Assembly (NCBI RefSeq): GCF_015352455.1
Contig: NZ_JADKPN010000007.1
Span: 169,060 to 233,059, forward strand
DNA: 64,000 nt
From: Nocardioides islandensis
GTDB lineage: Bacteria; Actinomycetota; Actinomycetes; Propionibacteriales; Nocardioidaceae
Reading direction: 5' to 3'
Shown here one piece after another: positions 42,225 through 51,065 of the stretch (position 1 is the first letter of the stretch; each line of letters opens with the position of its first letter). A program made the translations under genes and the position numbers. The notes below the pieces were generated by a model. The model was given only the letters and a program-made list of their open reading frames with translations. It made no database searches and had not been told where the DNA came from.

Positions 42225-43310
42225 TCAGGCCGGACCGATCCAGTTGCCGTCCTCGTCCCAGTGCTCGGCGACCTTCTTCGAGGGCTGCACGCGCGGCGGC
42301 TCGCCGGGCATCTTCGGGTAGTCGGGCGGGAAGTTCATCTCGACCGAGCCCTGCTCCTCGTACAAGGCCAGCAGCGGCGTGATGTCGTGGTGCACGTCGT
42401 CGATGCTCGCCCAGGGGTCGCCGTCCGCGACGCGGTCCGGGACGGTGAACAGGTTGTACTCGCCCGGGTCGGTGACCCCGGCCAGCTCCTCCCACGTCAT
42501 CGGCGTGGAGACGGGGGCACCGACGATGGGGCGGAGGGAGTACGCCGAGGCGATGGTGCGGTCGCGGTTGTTCTGGTTGAAGTCCACGAAGATCCGCTCC
42601 CCGCGCTCCTCCTTCCACCAGTTCATCGTCACGCCCTCGTCGCGCGCGGCCAGCTCGCGGCCGAAGCCGATCGCCGCGTGCCGCACGTCGGTGAACTCCC
42701 AGCGCGGCTCGATCCGCACGTAGATGTGCACGCCGCGGTTGCCGGACGTCTTCGGGTACCCGCGCAGCCCCTTCTCCTCGAGCAGCTCGCGGGCCACACC
42801 GGCCACCCGCACCGCGTCGCCGAACGTCGTGCCCGGCTGCGGGTCCAGGTCGATGCGCAGCTCGTCGGGTCGGTCGACGTCCGCGCGGCGTACCGGCCAG
42901 GGGTGGAACGTCAGCGTGCCCATGTGCGCGCACCAGACGGGGACGGCGATCTCGGTGGGACAGATCTCGTCGGCGGTCCGCCCCGAGGGGAACGTGATGG
43001 TCGCGGTCTCGAGGTAGTCGGGCGCGCCCTTGGGCACGCGCTTCTGGTAGAACGCGTCGGCATCCTTGTCCTGCGGGCCGGTCGCCAGCTTCATCCCCGG
43101 GCGTACGCCGCTGGTCCACCGCTCGAGTGCGGTCGGCCGCTCGCGCAGGGCGCGCATCAGGCCGTCCCCGACCGACGCGAAGTACTCCGCCACCATCAGC
43201 TTGGTGACCTCCGGCGTCCGGTCGGTCGCCTCGTAGATCACCCGGTCCGGGCTCGAGACCCGGACCGAGCGGTCGCCCGCCTGCACCTCGACCGCCGCCG
43301 CCTTCGCCAT
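42225..43310 (-). CDS. LigD-type DNA polymerase/primase domain protein
   Basis: 361 residues, a stand-alone PolDom (AEP superfamily). SSPDRVIYEATDRTPEVTKLMVAEYF is the family start, DELRIDLDPQPGTTF holds the two metal-binding Asp residues, GYPKTSGNRGVHIYVRI the 5'-phosphate and nucleotide pocket, and FVDFNQNNRDRTIASAYSLRP the third acidic residue region. These enzymes add nucleotides, preferring ribonucleotides, during end-joining or gap repair and work with LigC or LigD ligases. LigC is at 29524 in this window. Leaderless ATG start. Confidence 0.92.
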   Translation of the reverse strand: MAKAAAVEVQAGDRSVRVSSPDRVIYEATDRTPEVTKLMVAEYFASVGDGLMRALRERPTALERWTSGVRPGMKLATGPQDKDADAFYQKRVPKGAPDYLETATITFPSGRTADEICPTEIAVPVWCAHMGTLTFHPWPVRRADVDRPDELRIDLDPQPGTTFGDAVRVAGVARELLEEKGLRGYPKTSGNRGVHIYVRIEPRWEFTDVRHAAIGFGRELAARDEGVTMNWWKEERGERIFVDFNQNNRDRTIASAYSLRPIVGAPVSTPMTWEELAGVTDPGEYNLFTVPDRVADGDPWASIDDVHHDITPLLALYEEQGSVEMNFPPDYPKMPGEPPRVQPSKKVAEHWDEDGNWIGPA

Positions 43311-43316
43311 GGCCAC

Positions 43317-43322
43317 ACCGTA
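43317..43322 (-). promoter_or_regulatory. Leaderless -10 (TACGGT) for the polymerase-domain gene
   Basis: Minus-strand TACGGT ends 6 nt before ATG 43310, in the 70-nt divergent gap shared with msrB. Confidence 0.6.
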
Positions 43323-43367
43323 ACCGCGCCGTAAGCCCGGCCGCCCGGGTGCCGTGGGGAGCCCGAC

Positions 43368-43373
43368 TACCGT
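43368..43373 (+). promoter_or_regulatory. Leaderless -10 (TACCGT) for msrB
   Basis: TACCGT ends 7 nt before ATG 43381. Confidence 0.6.
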
Positions 43374-43380
43374 TGCGGTC

Positions 43381-43794
43381 ATGGCGTACAACGTGGAGAA
43401 GACCGACGAGCAGTGGCGCGAGGAGCTCAGCCCCGCCGAGTACCAGGTGCTGCGCCAGGCCGGCACCGAGCGCGCGTTCACCGGTGAGTACACCGACACC
43501 GAGACCACCGGCGTCTACCGCTGCAAGGCCTGCCAGGCCAAGCTCTTCGAGTCCGACACCAAGTTCCACTCCGGCTGCGGGTGGCCGAGCTTCTACCAGC
43601 CGATCAGCGACACCATCCAGTACATCGAGGACACCTCGCACGGCATGAAGCGGGTCGAGGTCCGGTGCGCCAACTGCGGCTCGCACCTGGGCCACGTGTT
43701 CCCCGACGGCTACGGCACGCCGACCGGTGACCGCTACTGCATCAACTCGATCAGCCTCACCCTGGAGCCCGCGGACCAGCCCGTCGACCAGTAG
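43381..43794 (+). CDS. msrB: Peptide-methionine (R)-S-oxide reductase
   Basis: 137 residues, full-length MsrB. Zinc ligands in YRCKACQAKLF and VRCANCGSHLGHVF, substrate motif FHSGCGWPSFY, and the catalytic Cys in RYCINSISL near residue 120. Reduces methionine-R-sulfoxide in proteins with thioredoxin. Monocistronic, divergent from the polymerase-domain gene. Confidence 0.97.
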   Translation: MAYNVEKTDEQWREELSPAEYQVLRQAGTERAFTGEYTDTETTGVYRCKACQAKLFESDTKFHSGCGWPSFYQPISDTIQYIEDTSHGMKRVEVRCANCGSHLGHVFPDGYGTPTGDRYCINSISLTLEPADQPVDQ

Positions 43795-43806
43795 GTCCCG
43801 ACGCGG

Positions 43807-43828
43807 GGGCACACCCTAGGGTGTGCCC
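43807..43828. promoter_or_regulatory. Perfect 22-bp palindrome containing the -10 of the next gene
   Basis: Arms GGGCACACCC and GGGTGTGCCC around TA. TAGGGT (43817-43822) inside it is 8 nt before ATG 43831, so it is a candidate leaderless -10. As DNA it is a good operator; as RNA it forms an 8-bp stem with loop CCUAGG 12 nt behind msrB, so it could also be the msrB terminator. Confidence 0.75.
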
Positions 43829-43830
43829 TC

Positions 43831-45507
43831 ATGAGCCAGAGCGACTCTCGGACGCCCGCGTCGTACCTGAAGCGGCGTCCGAGCCCGCCGGTCGTCACGC
43901 TGGCGGTGGGCATCCTGGCCTCGACGGTCGTGCTGCTCTGGCACGCCCGCAAGCTGTGGTTCTTCGGCGACGAGTGGGAGTTCCTCTACCAACGGGGACT
44001 GACCGGTGGGAACGGCCCCGGCCCGTTCGAGCCCCACAACGAGCACTGGTCGACGATCCCGCTCGTCCTGTACCGCGTGATGTGGCAGGTGGTCGGCCTC
44101 CAGCACTACCAGCTCTGGGACCTCATGCCGATCGCCGCCTTGATGGTCGGCAGCGTCGGCCTCTTCGTCCTGCTGCGCCGCGCGGGGGCAGCCGACTGGG
44201 TGGCCGTCGCCTGCGCGGTGGTACTGGCCTGGAACGGCGCGGGCGAGGACACGCTGTGGGCGTTCCAGATCGGGTTCCTCGGGTCCCTGACGGCCGGCAT
44301 CCTGGCCTGCCTGGCGGTGCTCTCAGCGACGTCGTGGCGCGGGCTGGTGCTGGCCAACGTGCTGCTGGTCGCCGGCCTGATGTGCTCGGGCCTCGGCATC
44401 CCGATGGTCGCGTGGGCGGCCCTCTTCACGCTGATGCTGCGCGGCTGGCGCACGACCCTGGCCGTCGCGGTCGTCCCCACGCTCGTCTACCTGGCCTGGT
44501 ACGCCGCGTACGGATCCTCGGCAGTGCCGGACGACGAGGACCCGTACGTCTCGTGGATGCAGTTCGTCACCTACGTGTGGGCCGGCATCGGCCACGTCTG
44601 GGACGTGACGACCGGGGCACCGGTCGGCACGGTGATGTTCGTGGCGCTGGTCGCGGTCGCGCTCTTCGCCCGGGTGACCGACGAGCTGCACGCCCTCGCG
44701 GTCTCGGGCGTCGTCACCACGGTCTTCGCGTACGGCATGCTGGCGAGCTCGCGCGCGGACCTCGGGCCCGAGCAGGCGCAGTCGCTGCGGTACGTGCCCC
44801 TCGGCCTGGTCCTGACCCTCCCCGCCTTCGCCATCCTGGTCGGCCTGGTGGTGGCGGTGCTGCCGGGGCGCAGGATCGAGCGGTACGCCGTCGCGGCCGG
44901 CCTCGTCCTGGTGCTGGTCGGCTCGTCGTACGCCAGCACCCAGACCTTCGCCCACGACCGGGCGAACTTCATGCAGGGCGTCGAGCAGCGGGTGCTCACC
45001 GGCGTCTACCTGGAGGAGAAGGGCGAGCCCCTCCTCAGGACGACCGTCGAGGCCAACAGCCAGACCATCGACGTCGGGCTGCTGACGGCTCCGGGCCAGC
45101 GCGACCACGTGCCTGTCGTCACGCCGGACGACGACGAGCTCTGGACCGGCCGCGCACAGTTCCGGGTCGCGGCGATGGCCGCGCCGGCGGACATCCCCTT
45201 CGCCCACCACGTGTCCGGCGTCGGCGTGGGTGGCGACCTCGACCTCTCCGACTGTGCGGAGGTGGCCACCAACGTGCTCCCGCTGGGGTATGTCGAGGTG
45301 CCGGCCGGCGTGAAGGGCACGCAGATCGGGCTGCGCAACCCCGGGACCGCGCTCAGCGTCCAGCTGGTCCACGACGGGGAGGTGTCCGAGGCCGCCACCA
45401 TCACCACGGGGGCCGGCCAGACCGTGTACGTCGCGAGCAACGTGCCGGACGCCGACCTGCGGATCACGTTGACCACCGACACGTTCGGGGTCTGCGACCA
45501 CGGCTGA
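43831..45507 (+). CDS. Polytopic membrane protein with GT-C-like first loop
   Basis: 558 residues. About ten hydrophobic helices (residues 22 to about 365) and a soluble extracytoplasmic C-terminal domain (about 370-558) with two Cys residues (SDCAEV, FGVCDHG). After TM1 comes LWFFGDEWEFLYQRG, an Asp-Glu pair in the first loop followed by HNEHWSTIP, reminiscent of GT-C glycosyltransferases. No specific family is recognised. Probably a cell-surface glycosyl- or modification enzyme. Confidence 0.65.
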   Translation: MSQSDSRTPASYLKRRPSPPVVTLAVGILASTVVLLWHARKLWFFGDEWEFLYQRGLTGGNGPGPFEPHNEHWSTIPLVLYRVMWQVVGLQHYQLWDLMPIAALMVGSVGLFVLLRRAGAADWVAVACAVVLAWNGAGEDTLWAFQIGFLGSLTAGILACLAVLSATSWRGLVLANVLLVAGLMCSGLGIPMVAWAALFTLMLRGWRTTLAVAVVPTLVYLAWYAAYGSSAVPDDEDPYVSWMQFVTYVWAGIGHVWDVTTGAPVGTVMFVALVAVALFARVTDELHALAVSGVVTTVFAYGMLASSRADLGPEQAQSLRYVPLGLVLTLPAFAILVGLVVAVLPGRRIERYAVAAGLVLVLVGSSYASTQTFAHDRANFMQGVEQRVLTGVYLEEKGEPLLRTTVEANSQTIDVGLLTAPGQRDHVPVVTPDDDELWTGRAQFRVAAMAAPADIPFAHHVSGVGVGGDLDLSDCAEVATNVLPLGYVEVPAGVKGTQIGLRNPGTALSVQLVHDGEVSEAATITTGAGQTVYVASNVPDADLRITLTTDTFGVCDHG

Positions 45508-45543
45508 CCGGCGTGGTCGGCGTGGTCGGCGGACCGGGGGCTG

Positions 45544-46203
45544 CTAGGCCGGTTGCAGGGCGGAGTGCACGAACACCAGCCCCTCGCCGTACGTATGGTC
45601 CGCCCAGTCCTGGATCGACCCGTCGTCGTGGACGACGTCGACGACGACGAGGTTGTCGCCCGGCATCGTGGAGAGCGCGCCCGGGAGCTCGCGGAGGTCC
45701 TGGGCGATCGCCTCGAGCTCGGCCTCCGAGTGCTGATCGCCGGCCCCGCTGGTGGGCTCGGGCGTCGGCATCGGGTCGTAGAGCGCACCCGACACCGCCG
45801 ACCGGTAGGTCAGCGTCTCCCCGTCGAAGGTGCCGGTGATCGCGAAGCTGCCGAACTTGACCCCGCCCGCGTTGTCGAAGTCGCCGCGGTGCTCGGCCCA
45901 GCTCCACCCGGTCATCGGCAGCCCGGTGCACTGCGGCGGGTAGGACTCCGCGACGGGCCCGAGGCAGAAGCCCGGCTCGCCGCCGGACGACGCGTCGAGG
46001 ACCAGGCCGAGACCGACGACCGGACCGTCGGCGGGTGGGATGGCGGTCGGCATCGGCGGTGCCGAGCTGCCGGGGTCCTGCGCGGTGTCCCCGCTGTCGG
46101 TGCCACAGGCCGTCGCGGACAGGGCGACGAGCAGCATGGACGCGGCGGCGACGAGGACGCGCATGGGGGTACGACGGGTGGTCGCCGACCCCGGTTCCGT
46201 CAC
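45544..46203 (-). CDS. Putative lipoprotein of unknown function
   Basis: 219 residues if begun at GTG 46203, which overlaps the hemQ stop (GTGA); ATG 46164 is the alternative. The hydrophobic segment [18 protein letters not shown] ends in a weak lipobox. Mature part: an Asp/Pro-rich linker and a folded domain with [15 protein letters not shown] (possible disulfide) and [21 protein letters not shown]. Its coupling to hemQ does not by itself indicate a heme role. Confidence 0.65.
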   Translation of the reverse strand: MTEPGSATTRRTPMRVLVAAASMLLVALSATACGTDSGDTAQDPGSSAPPMPTAIPPADGPVVGLGLVLDASSGGEPGFCLGPVAESYPPQCTGLPMTGWSWAEHRGDFDNAGGVKFGSFAITGTFDGETLTYRSAVSGALYDPMPTPEPTSGAGDQHSEAELEAIAQDLRELPGALSTMPGDNLVVVDVVHDDGSIQDWADHTYGEGLVFVHSALQPA

Positions 46204-46913
46204 GGCAGGCGGTGGACCAGGTCGGTCGCAGAGACGCGGGGGCCGGTGTAGAACGGCACCTCCTCGCGGACGTGGCGCCGTGTCTCGGACCCCCGGAGGT
46301 GTCGCATCAGGTCGACGATCCGGTGCAGCTCGTCGGCCTCGAAGGCGAGGATCCACTCGTAGTCGCCCAGCGCGAAGCTGGACACGGTGTTGGCCCGCAC
46401 GTCGGGGAAGTCGCGAGCCATCTGACCGTGCTCGGCCAGCAGCCCCCGGCGCTCGGACTCCTCGAGGAGGTACCACTCGTAGGACCGCACGAAGGGGTAG
46501 ACGCAGACGTAGGCCCGCGGCTCCTCGTCGGCCAGGAACGCCGGCACGTGGCTCTTGTTGAACTCGGCGGGCCGGTGCAGGGCGACCTGCGACCACACGG
46601 GCTCGAGCCGGGCGCCGAAGGCCGTCCGGCGCAGCCGCTGGTAGGCGTCCTGGAGCCGCTCCACGGTCTCGGCGTGCCACCACACCAGCACGTCGGCGTC
46701 GGCGCGCAGACCGCTCAGCTCGTAGAGCCCGCGCACCACCACGTCCTGGGTCGCCAGCTTGGCCACCAGGTCGCCGAGCTCGGCGGCCTCGTCGGCGCGG
46801 CGGTCGTCGCCGCCGTAGGGACGGGAGAGTCGGAACACCGACCACATCGTGTAGCGGACGGTGTCGTTGATCTCGCGGGTCCGCGCGGCCTTGGTCATGT
46901 CCTGCTGGCTCAC
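46200..46913 (-). CDS. hemQ: Coproheme decarboxylase (chlorite-dismutase family)
   Basis: 237 residues of the HemQ/ChdC family, which converts coproheme III to heme b by two oxidative decarboxylations. [17 protein letters not shown] holds the catalytic Tyr; [50 protein letters not shown] contains the proximal-His region and the conserved core, split here only for description. GTG 46913 lies 4 nt behind the hemG stop; ATG 46898 is an alternative start. Final step of the coproporphyrin-dependent pathway begun by hemE and hemG nearby; the ferrochelatase is not in the window. Confidence 0.94.
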   Translation of the reverse strand: MSQQDMTKAARTREINDTVRYTMWSVFRLSRPYGGDDRRADEAAELGDLVAKLATQDVVVRGLYELSGLRADADVLVWWHAETVERLQDAYQRLRRTAFGARLEPVWSQVALHRPAEFNKSHVPAFLADEEPRAYVCVYPFVRSYEWYLLEESERRGLLAEHGQMARDFPDVRANTVSSFALGDYEWILAFEADELHRIVDLMRHLRGSETRRHVREEVPFYTGPRVSATDLVHRLP

Positions 46914-46917
46914 CCCC

Positions 46918-48273
46918 TCATTGTGCCGGGGCGAGGTCTGCGACGGCCCGGCGGGCCGAGGCGATCACGGCCGGGATGCCCACGCCGTCGTACGCCGCGC
47001 CGCAGACGCCGAGCCCCGGCACCTCGGCCACGGCGGCGCGGACCCGGGCGACCCGGTCGAGGTGGCCGACGGCGTACTGCGGCAACCCGCCGCCCCACCG
47101 CTGCACGTGGGTGTCCACCGGGCGGGCCGCCAGCCCGGTGGCGTCGCGCAGGTCGGCCAGCGACGCGGCGACGAGGTCCTCGTCGGCGACCTGGAGCACC
47201 GACTCCTCGCGGTGCCGGCCGATGCTGGTGCGCAGCAGGAGCAGACCGCCGCCGGCCTCGCGGACCCACTCCCACTTGTTGAACGAGAACGTCGAGGCCT
47301 TGATCGTCCGGCCGTCCACGGGAGGTACGAGGAAGCCGGAGCCGCCCAGCCCACCGACGTCCTGGGCCGGGAACGCGAGGGTGACCACGGCCATCGACGC
47401 GGACTCGATCTCGGCCAGCTCGGCGGCGGCGACCGGCGCGACCATCTGCAGCAGCCGGGCCGTGGGGGCGGCCGGCGTCGCGAGCACGACCTCGTCCGCG
47501 ACCAGCTCCTGCTCGGCCGTCGTGGGGCCGACGACGAGGGCGAAGCCGTCCGGGGTACGTCGCAGGGCGCGGACGGTGGCGTCGGTGCGGACGTCGAGGC
47601 CCGATGCCACCGCTCGGGGGAGGCGGCCCATGCCGCCGGCGATGCCGGCGAAGACCGGGGCGCCCGTGGATGCGGCGAGTGCGTCCGCCGCGCCGGCGAC
47701 GAGCGAGCCACGGCTCCAGGCGACGAGCTGAGGAACGGTGGCGCGCGCGGAGAGCAGGCGCGCATGGCCGGCGTACACACCACCGAGCAGCGGCTCGACG
47801 AGCCGGTCGACGACCTCGCCGCCGAGACGGTCGGCGACCAGGTCGCCCACGGAGACGTCCTCGTCGCCGATGTCCGGACCCGTCCGCTCGTGGCGGAGCC
47901 GGTCGACGCCGGCGTCGTCGAGGATGCCGGACGCGGCCACCTGGTCCGGGTCGACGGGGACACCCATCACCGAGCGTGGCAGCGGTCGCAGCGCGCCGCG
48001 GGTCCAGACCGCCGACGCGGTGCTCGCCGGGTGCACGAGACCGAGCCCCACCTCGCGGGCGAGGCCCATCCCCTCCGGGCGGCGGGCGAGCATCGACTCC
48101 GCACCGACGTCGACGGAGACGCCGGCCACCTCGGCGGTGAGCAGCTTGCCGCCGATGCGCGGGGAGCCCTCGAGCACGACGACCTCGCGTCCCGCCGCCG
48201 CCAGCTCACGCGCCGCGGTCAGCCCGGCGATGCCTCCGCCGACGACGACGGCGCGGCGGGGCGGTGCGGGCAC
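46918..48273 (-). CDS. hemG: FAD-dependent coproporphyrinogen/protoporphyrinogen oxidase
   Basis: 451-residue amine-oxidase-fold flavoenzyme of the HemY/CgoX type (named hemG in many actinobacterial genomes, but unrelated to E. coli HemG). [17 protein letters not shown] is the dinucleotide-binding motif, GGKLLTAEV the GG motif, and [14 protein letters not shown] the C-terminal FAD contact. In an organism with HemQ it should oxidise coproporphyrinogen III to coproporphyrin III. GTG start with AAGGTGG upstream. Followed after 4 nt by hemQ. Confidence 0.93.
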   Translation of the reverse strand: MPAPPRRAVVVGGGIAGLTAARELAAAGREVVVLEGSPRIGGKLLTAEVAGVSVDVGAESMLARRPEGMGLAREVGLGLVHPASTASAVWTRGALRPLPRSVMGVPVDPDQVAASGILDDAGVDRLRHERTGPDIGDEDVSVGDLVADRLGGEVVDRLVEPLLGGVYAGHARLLSARATVPQLVAWSRGSLVAGAADALAASTGAPVFAGIAGGMGRLPRAVASGLDVRTDATVRALRRTPDGFALVVGPTTAEQELVADEVVLATPAAPTARLLQMVAPVAAAELAEIESASMAVVTLAFPAQDVGGLGGSGFLVPPVDGRTIKASTFSFNKWEWVREAGGGLLLLRTSIGRHREESVLQVADEDLVAASLADLRDATGLAARPVDTHVQRWGGGLPQYAVGHLDRVARVRAAVAEVPGLGVCGAAYDGVGIPAVIASARRAVADLAPAQ

Positions 48274-48332
48274 GTGACCACCTTGTCACCCGATCGAGAC
48301 GTGACCGCGTCCGGGGCGGGGAACCTCGGGCC

Positions 48333-49307
48333 ATGACGCGGCGTCCCACACCCATGCAGACTCCTGGGCGCACCACTCACCTGCTGGCGGCGGTCGCCGC
48401 CGCGGCCCTGCTCTCGCTGACGGCCTGCTCCGGAGGCGGATCCGACTCCGGAACTGCCACGACCGCCGACGGCGGCGGGGCCGGTGGGTCGGCCGGTGAC
48501 GTCGCCGCCCCCGAGATGGCCGACGGGGCGGTCGCCTCTGACTCCGACGCGAGCAAGGCCGGATCGGCGCGCAACGCCGTCGACCTCGTCGAGCAGCAGG
48601 CGGTGATCCGCAACGGCGCCGTGTCGCTGCGCAGCGACGACGTCGGGAAGACGCGCTTCGACGTGCAGGCACTGGTGGACCAGCACAACGGCACGATCGC
48701 CGACGACAAGACCGAGACCGACAAGACCGGCAAGCCGCTGCGCTCGCGGATGGTGCTGCGGGTGCCGAGCGACGACTTCGACGCCGTCATGACCGCGCTC
48801 GGCAACGGCGAGCTGGCCGACCTCGCGTCCACCAGCAGCAGCGCCGAGGACGTCACCACCCAGGTCATCGACGTCGAGGCCCGCATCAAGGCCCAGCAGG
48901 CCAGCGTCGACCGGGTCCGCCAGCTGCTCGCCCGCGCCGAGTCGATCCGCGACATCATGTCGATCGAGGCCGAGCTCTCGAACCGCCAGGCCCAGCTGGA
49001 CTCGCTCACGCAGCAGCAGGCGTACCTGGCCGACCAGACCTCGCTGGCGACCATCAAGGTCAGCATCGAGCGCAAGCCGTCCGCGACGCCGGCGCCCGAG
49101 AAGGACGACGACCACGGCTTCCTCGCCGGCCTCACCGCCGGCTGGGACGGTCTCCGCGCCACCGTCGTCGCCGTGCTCACCGTCGTCGGTGCCGTCCTGC
49201 CGTTCGCCGTCGTCGGCCTGCTGGTCGGCGTCCCGGTCTGGCTCCTCATCCGTCGCCTGCGCCGCGAGCCCGCCGCCGTCGCCGCGCCCGTGTCCGGCGG
49301 TGAGTGA
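48333..49307 (+). CDS. DUF4349 lipoprotein
   Basis: 324 residues. Lipobox LSLTAC at about residues 28-33, a Gly/Ser/Ala-rich linker, then the DUF4349 domain with a long coiled coil (about 185-240: VIDVEARIKAQQASVDRVRQLLARA) and a single transmembrane helix near the C-terminus (about 275-305) followed by a basic tail. It is thus anchored at both ends of its external domain. Function unknown. Divergent from hemG. Confidence 0.85.
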   Translation: MTRRPTPMQTPGRTTHLLAAVAAAALLSLTACSGGGSDSGTATTADGGGAGGSAGDVAAPEMADGAVASDSDASKAGSARNAVDLVEQQAVIRNGAVSLRSDDVGKTRFDVQALVDQHNGTIADDKTETDKTGKPLRSRMVLRVPSDDFDAVMTALGNGELADLASTSSSAEDVTTQVIDVEARIKAQQASVDRVRQLLARAESIRDIMSIEAELSNRQAQLDSLTQQQAYLADQTSLATIKVSIERKPSATPAPEKDDDHGFLAGLTAGWDGLRATVVAVLTVVGAVLPFAVVGLLVGVPVWLLIRRLRREPAAVAAPVSGGE

Positions 49308-49333
49308 GGGTCGGTTCTACAGGGGTAGCGGCG

Positions 49334-50377
49334 TCACGACACCGGGATCGACTGCACGAACCGGGTGAGCTCCTCGAGCTGACCGGGGTCGGTGTCCGGG
49401 ATGACGCCGTGGCCGAGGTTGAAGACGTGCCCGCGGGCGGCCCGGCCGGCCTCGACGATCGCGGCGGCCCGCGAGGTCATCACCGAGGTCGGCGCGAACA
49501 CCAGCGTCGGGTCGAGGTTGCCCTGCACCGCGCGGTCGCCGACGGCCGGGATCGCCGTACCGAGCGGCGTACGCCAGTCGACGCCCACGACGTCCGCGCC
49601 GGCCTCGGCCATCAGCGGCAGCAGGCTGCCGGTGTTCACGCCGAAGTGGATGCGCGGCACGCCGAGCTCACCCGCGGCCGACAGCACCCGCGCGGAGTAG
49701 GGCTGCACGTACGTGGCGTAGTCCTCCGGCGTGCAGGCCCCCGCCCACGAGTCGAACAGCTGGACGGCCGACGCGCCCGCCGACACCTGCACCGAGAGGT
49801 ACGCCGCGGCGATCCCGGCGATCTTGGACATCAGGGCGTCCCAGACCTCCGGAGCGCCGAACATCATCGCCTTGGTGCGGGCATGCTCCTTGGAGGGACC
49901 GCCCTCGACCAGGTACGACGCGACGGTGAACGGCGCGCCGGCGAACCCGATCAGCGGCGTGCCGCCGAGCTCGGCCACCAGCCGCTGCACGGACTCGGTG
50001 ATGAAGGGGACGTGCTCGGGCGTCAGGTCGGGTATCGCGGCGACGTCCTCGAGGGTGCGCACCGGAGACGCCACCACCGGGCCGACCCCCGGCTTGATGT
50101 CGAGGTCGACGCCCACCGCCTTGAGCGGCAGCACGATGTCGCTGAAGAAGATGGCGGCGTCGACGCCGTACCGGCGCACCGGCTGCATCGTGATCTCGAC
50201 GACCACGTCGGGCGTCATGCAGGACTCGAGCATGCCCACGCCGGCGCGCAGGGCGCGGTACTCCGGGAGGGAGCGGCCGGCCTGCCGCATGTACCAGACC
50301 GGCGTGTGCGGCACCGGCAGCCCACGCGTCGCGCGGATGAAAGCACTGTCCTGGGGGGTGGACTGGACATCTGGCAC
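49334..50377 (-). CDS. hemE: Uroporphyrinogen III decarboxylase
   Basis: 347 residues. TPVWYMRQAGRSLPEY is the family signature with substrate Arg residues; FFSDIVLP has the catalytic Asp; GFAGAPFTVASYLVEG and FNLGHGVIP are conserved substrate-pocket segments. It decarboxylates the four acetates of uroporphyrinogen III to give coproporphyrinogen III. GTG 50377 (VPDVQS) is preferred to ATG 50449, whose extra 24 residues do not fit the family and would overlap the divergent gene's promoter. Confidence 0.95.
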   Translation of the reverse strand: MPDVQSTPQDSAFIRATRGLPVPHTPVWYMRQAGRSLPEYRALRAGVGMLESCMTPDVVVEITMQPVRRYGVDAAIFFSDIVLPLKAVGVDLDIKPGVGPVVASPVRTLEDVAAIPDLTPEHVPFITESVQRLVAELGGTPLIGFAGAPFTVASYLVEGGPSKEHARTKAMMFGAPEVWDALMSKIAGIAAAYLSVQVSAGASAVQLFDSWAGACTPEDYATYVQPYSARVLSAAGELGVPRIHFGVNTGSLLPLMAEAGADVVGVDWRTPLGTAIPAVGDRAVQGNLDPTLVFAPTSVMTSRAAAIVEAGRAARGHVFNLGHGVIPDTDPGQLEELTRFVQSIPVS

Positions 50378-50434
50378 GGGCGAATCGTCCCAGGTCAGTC
50401 GGCGTGTTCGCACATCGGCACTGGACGACCGACC

Positions 50435-50440
50435 TACTGT
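50435..50440 (+). promoter_or_regulatory. Leaderless -10 (TACTGT) for the DUF3000 gene
   Basis: TACTGT ends 7 nt before ATG 50448, in the short divergent gap with hemE. Confidence 0.6.
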
Positions 50441-50447
50441 TGAACCC

Positions 50448-51065
50448 ATGGTGGTCCGTCAAGAGACCCACCCGGGGACGGGTGCGGACTCGAGCCCCCC
50501 CGAGTTCCGGGCGGCGGTGGCCTCCATGCGCGCGGCGCGGTTGCGTCCCGAGGTCTTCTGCGAGGAGATGCCGGCGCCGCAGCGGATCGCGCCGTACGCC
50601 GCCGCGCTCACCGCCGACGTGACCGTGGACGGCACGGACCTGGGCACCGGGCGGATCATCCTGCTGCACGACCCGGCGGGCAACGACGCCTGGGACGGCA
50701 CCTACCGCTGCGTGGCCTACGCCCGCGCGGAGATCGACCTGGACCTGGTCACCGACCCGATGCTGGCGGCGGTCGGCTGGTCGTGGCTGACCGAGGCCCT
50801 GGACGCGCACGGCGCGGAGTACACCGCCGCGTCCGGCACCGTCACCCGCGTGGCCACCGAGAGCTTCGGCGGCATGTCCGACGAGGGCGGCTCCGCCCAG
50901 CTCGAGCTGCGGGCCTCGTGGACGCCCATCGGCTCGGCCGCGGGTCTCGACGTCGCTCCCCACGTGGAGGCCTGGGGCGAGCTCCTGTGCACGGCCGTCG
51001 GCCTCGAACCAGTCCCTGAAGGGGTCACCGCCATCCCGAGCAGGCGAGGGCAGCGCGGTCGCTGA
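50448..51065 (+). CDS. DUF3000 family protein
   Basis: 205 residues, soluble, matching the actinobacterial DUF3000 pattern: PPEFRAAVASMRAARLRPEVFCEEMPAPQRIAPYAAALTADV near the start and WTPIGSAAGLDVAPHVEAWGELLCTAVGLEPVPEGV near the end (segments quoted in part below 45 residues in the gene). The position between hemE and RNase D is one I recall from other actinobacteria. Function unknown. Its stop overlaps the RNase D start by TGATG. Confidence 0.88.
   Translation: MVVRQETHPGTGADSSPPEFRAAVASMRAARLRPEVFCEEMPAPQRIAPYAAALTADVTVDGTDLGTGRIILLHDPAGNDAWDGTYRCVAYARAEIDLDLVTDPMLAAVGWSWLTEALDAHGAEYTAASGTVTRVATESFGGMSDEGGSAQLELRASWTPIGSAAGLDVAPHVEAWGELLCTAVGLEPVPEGVTAIPSRRGQRGR

Noticed and set aside
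45508..45543. Tandem GGCGTGGTC repeat in a convergent gap
   Set aside because: Two short copies only; within what high-GC composition gives by chance.
50378..50449. ATG 50449 as the hemE start
   Set aside because: The extra 24 residues do not fit the HemE family and would cover the promoter of the divergent DUF3000 gene.
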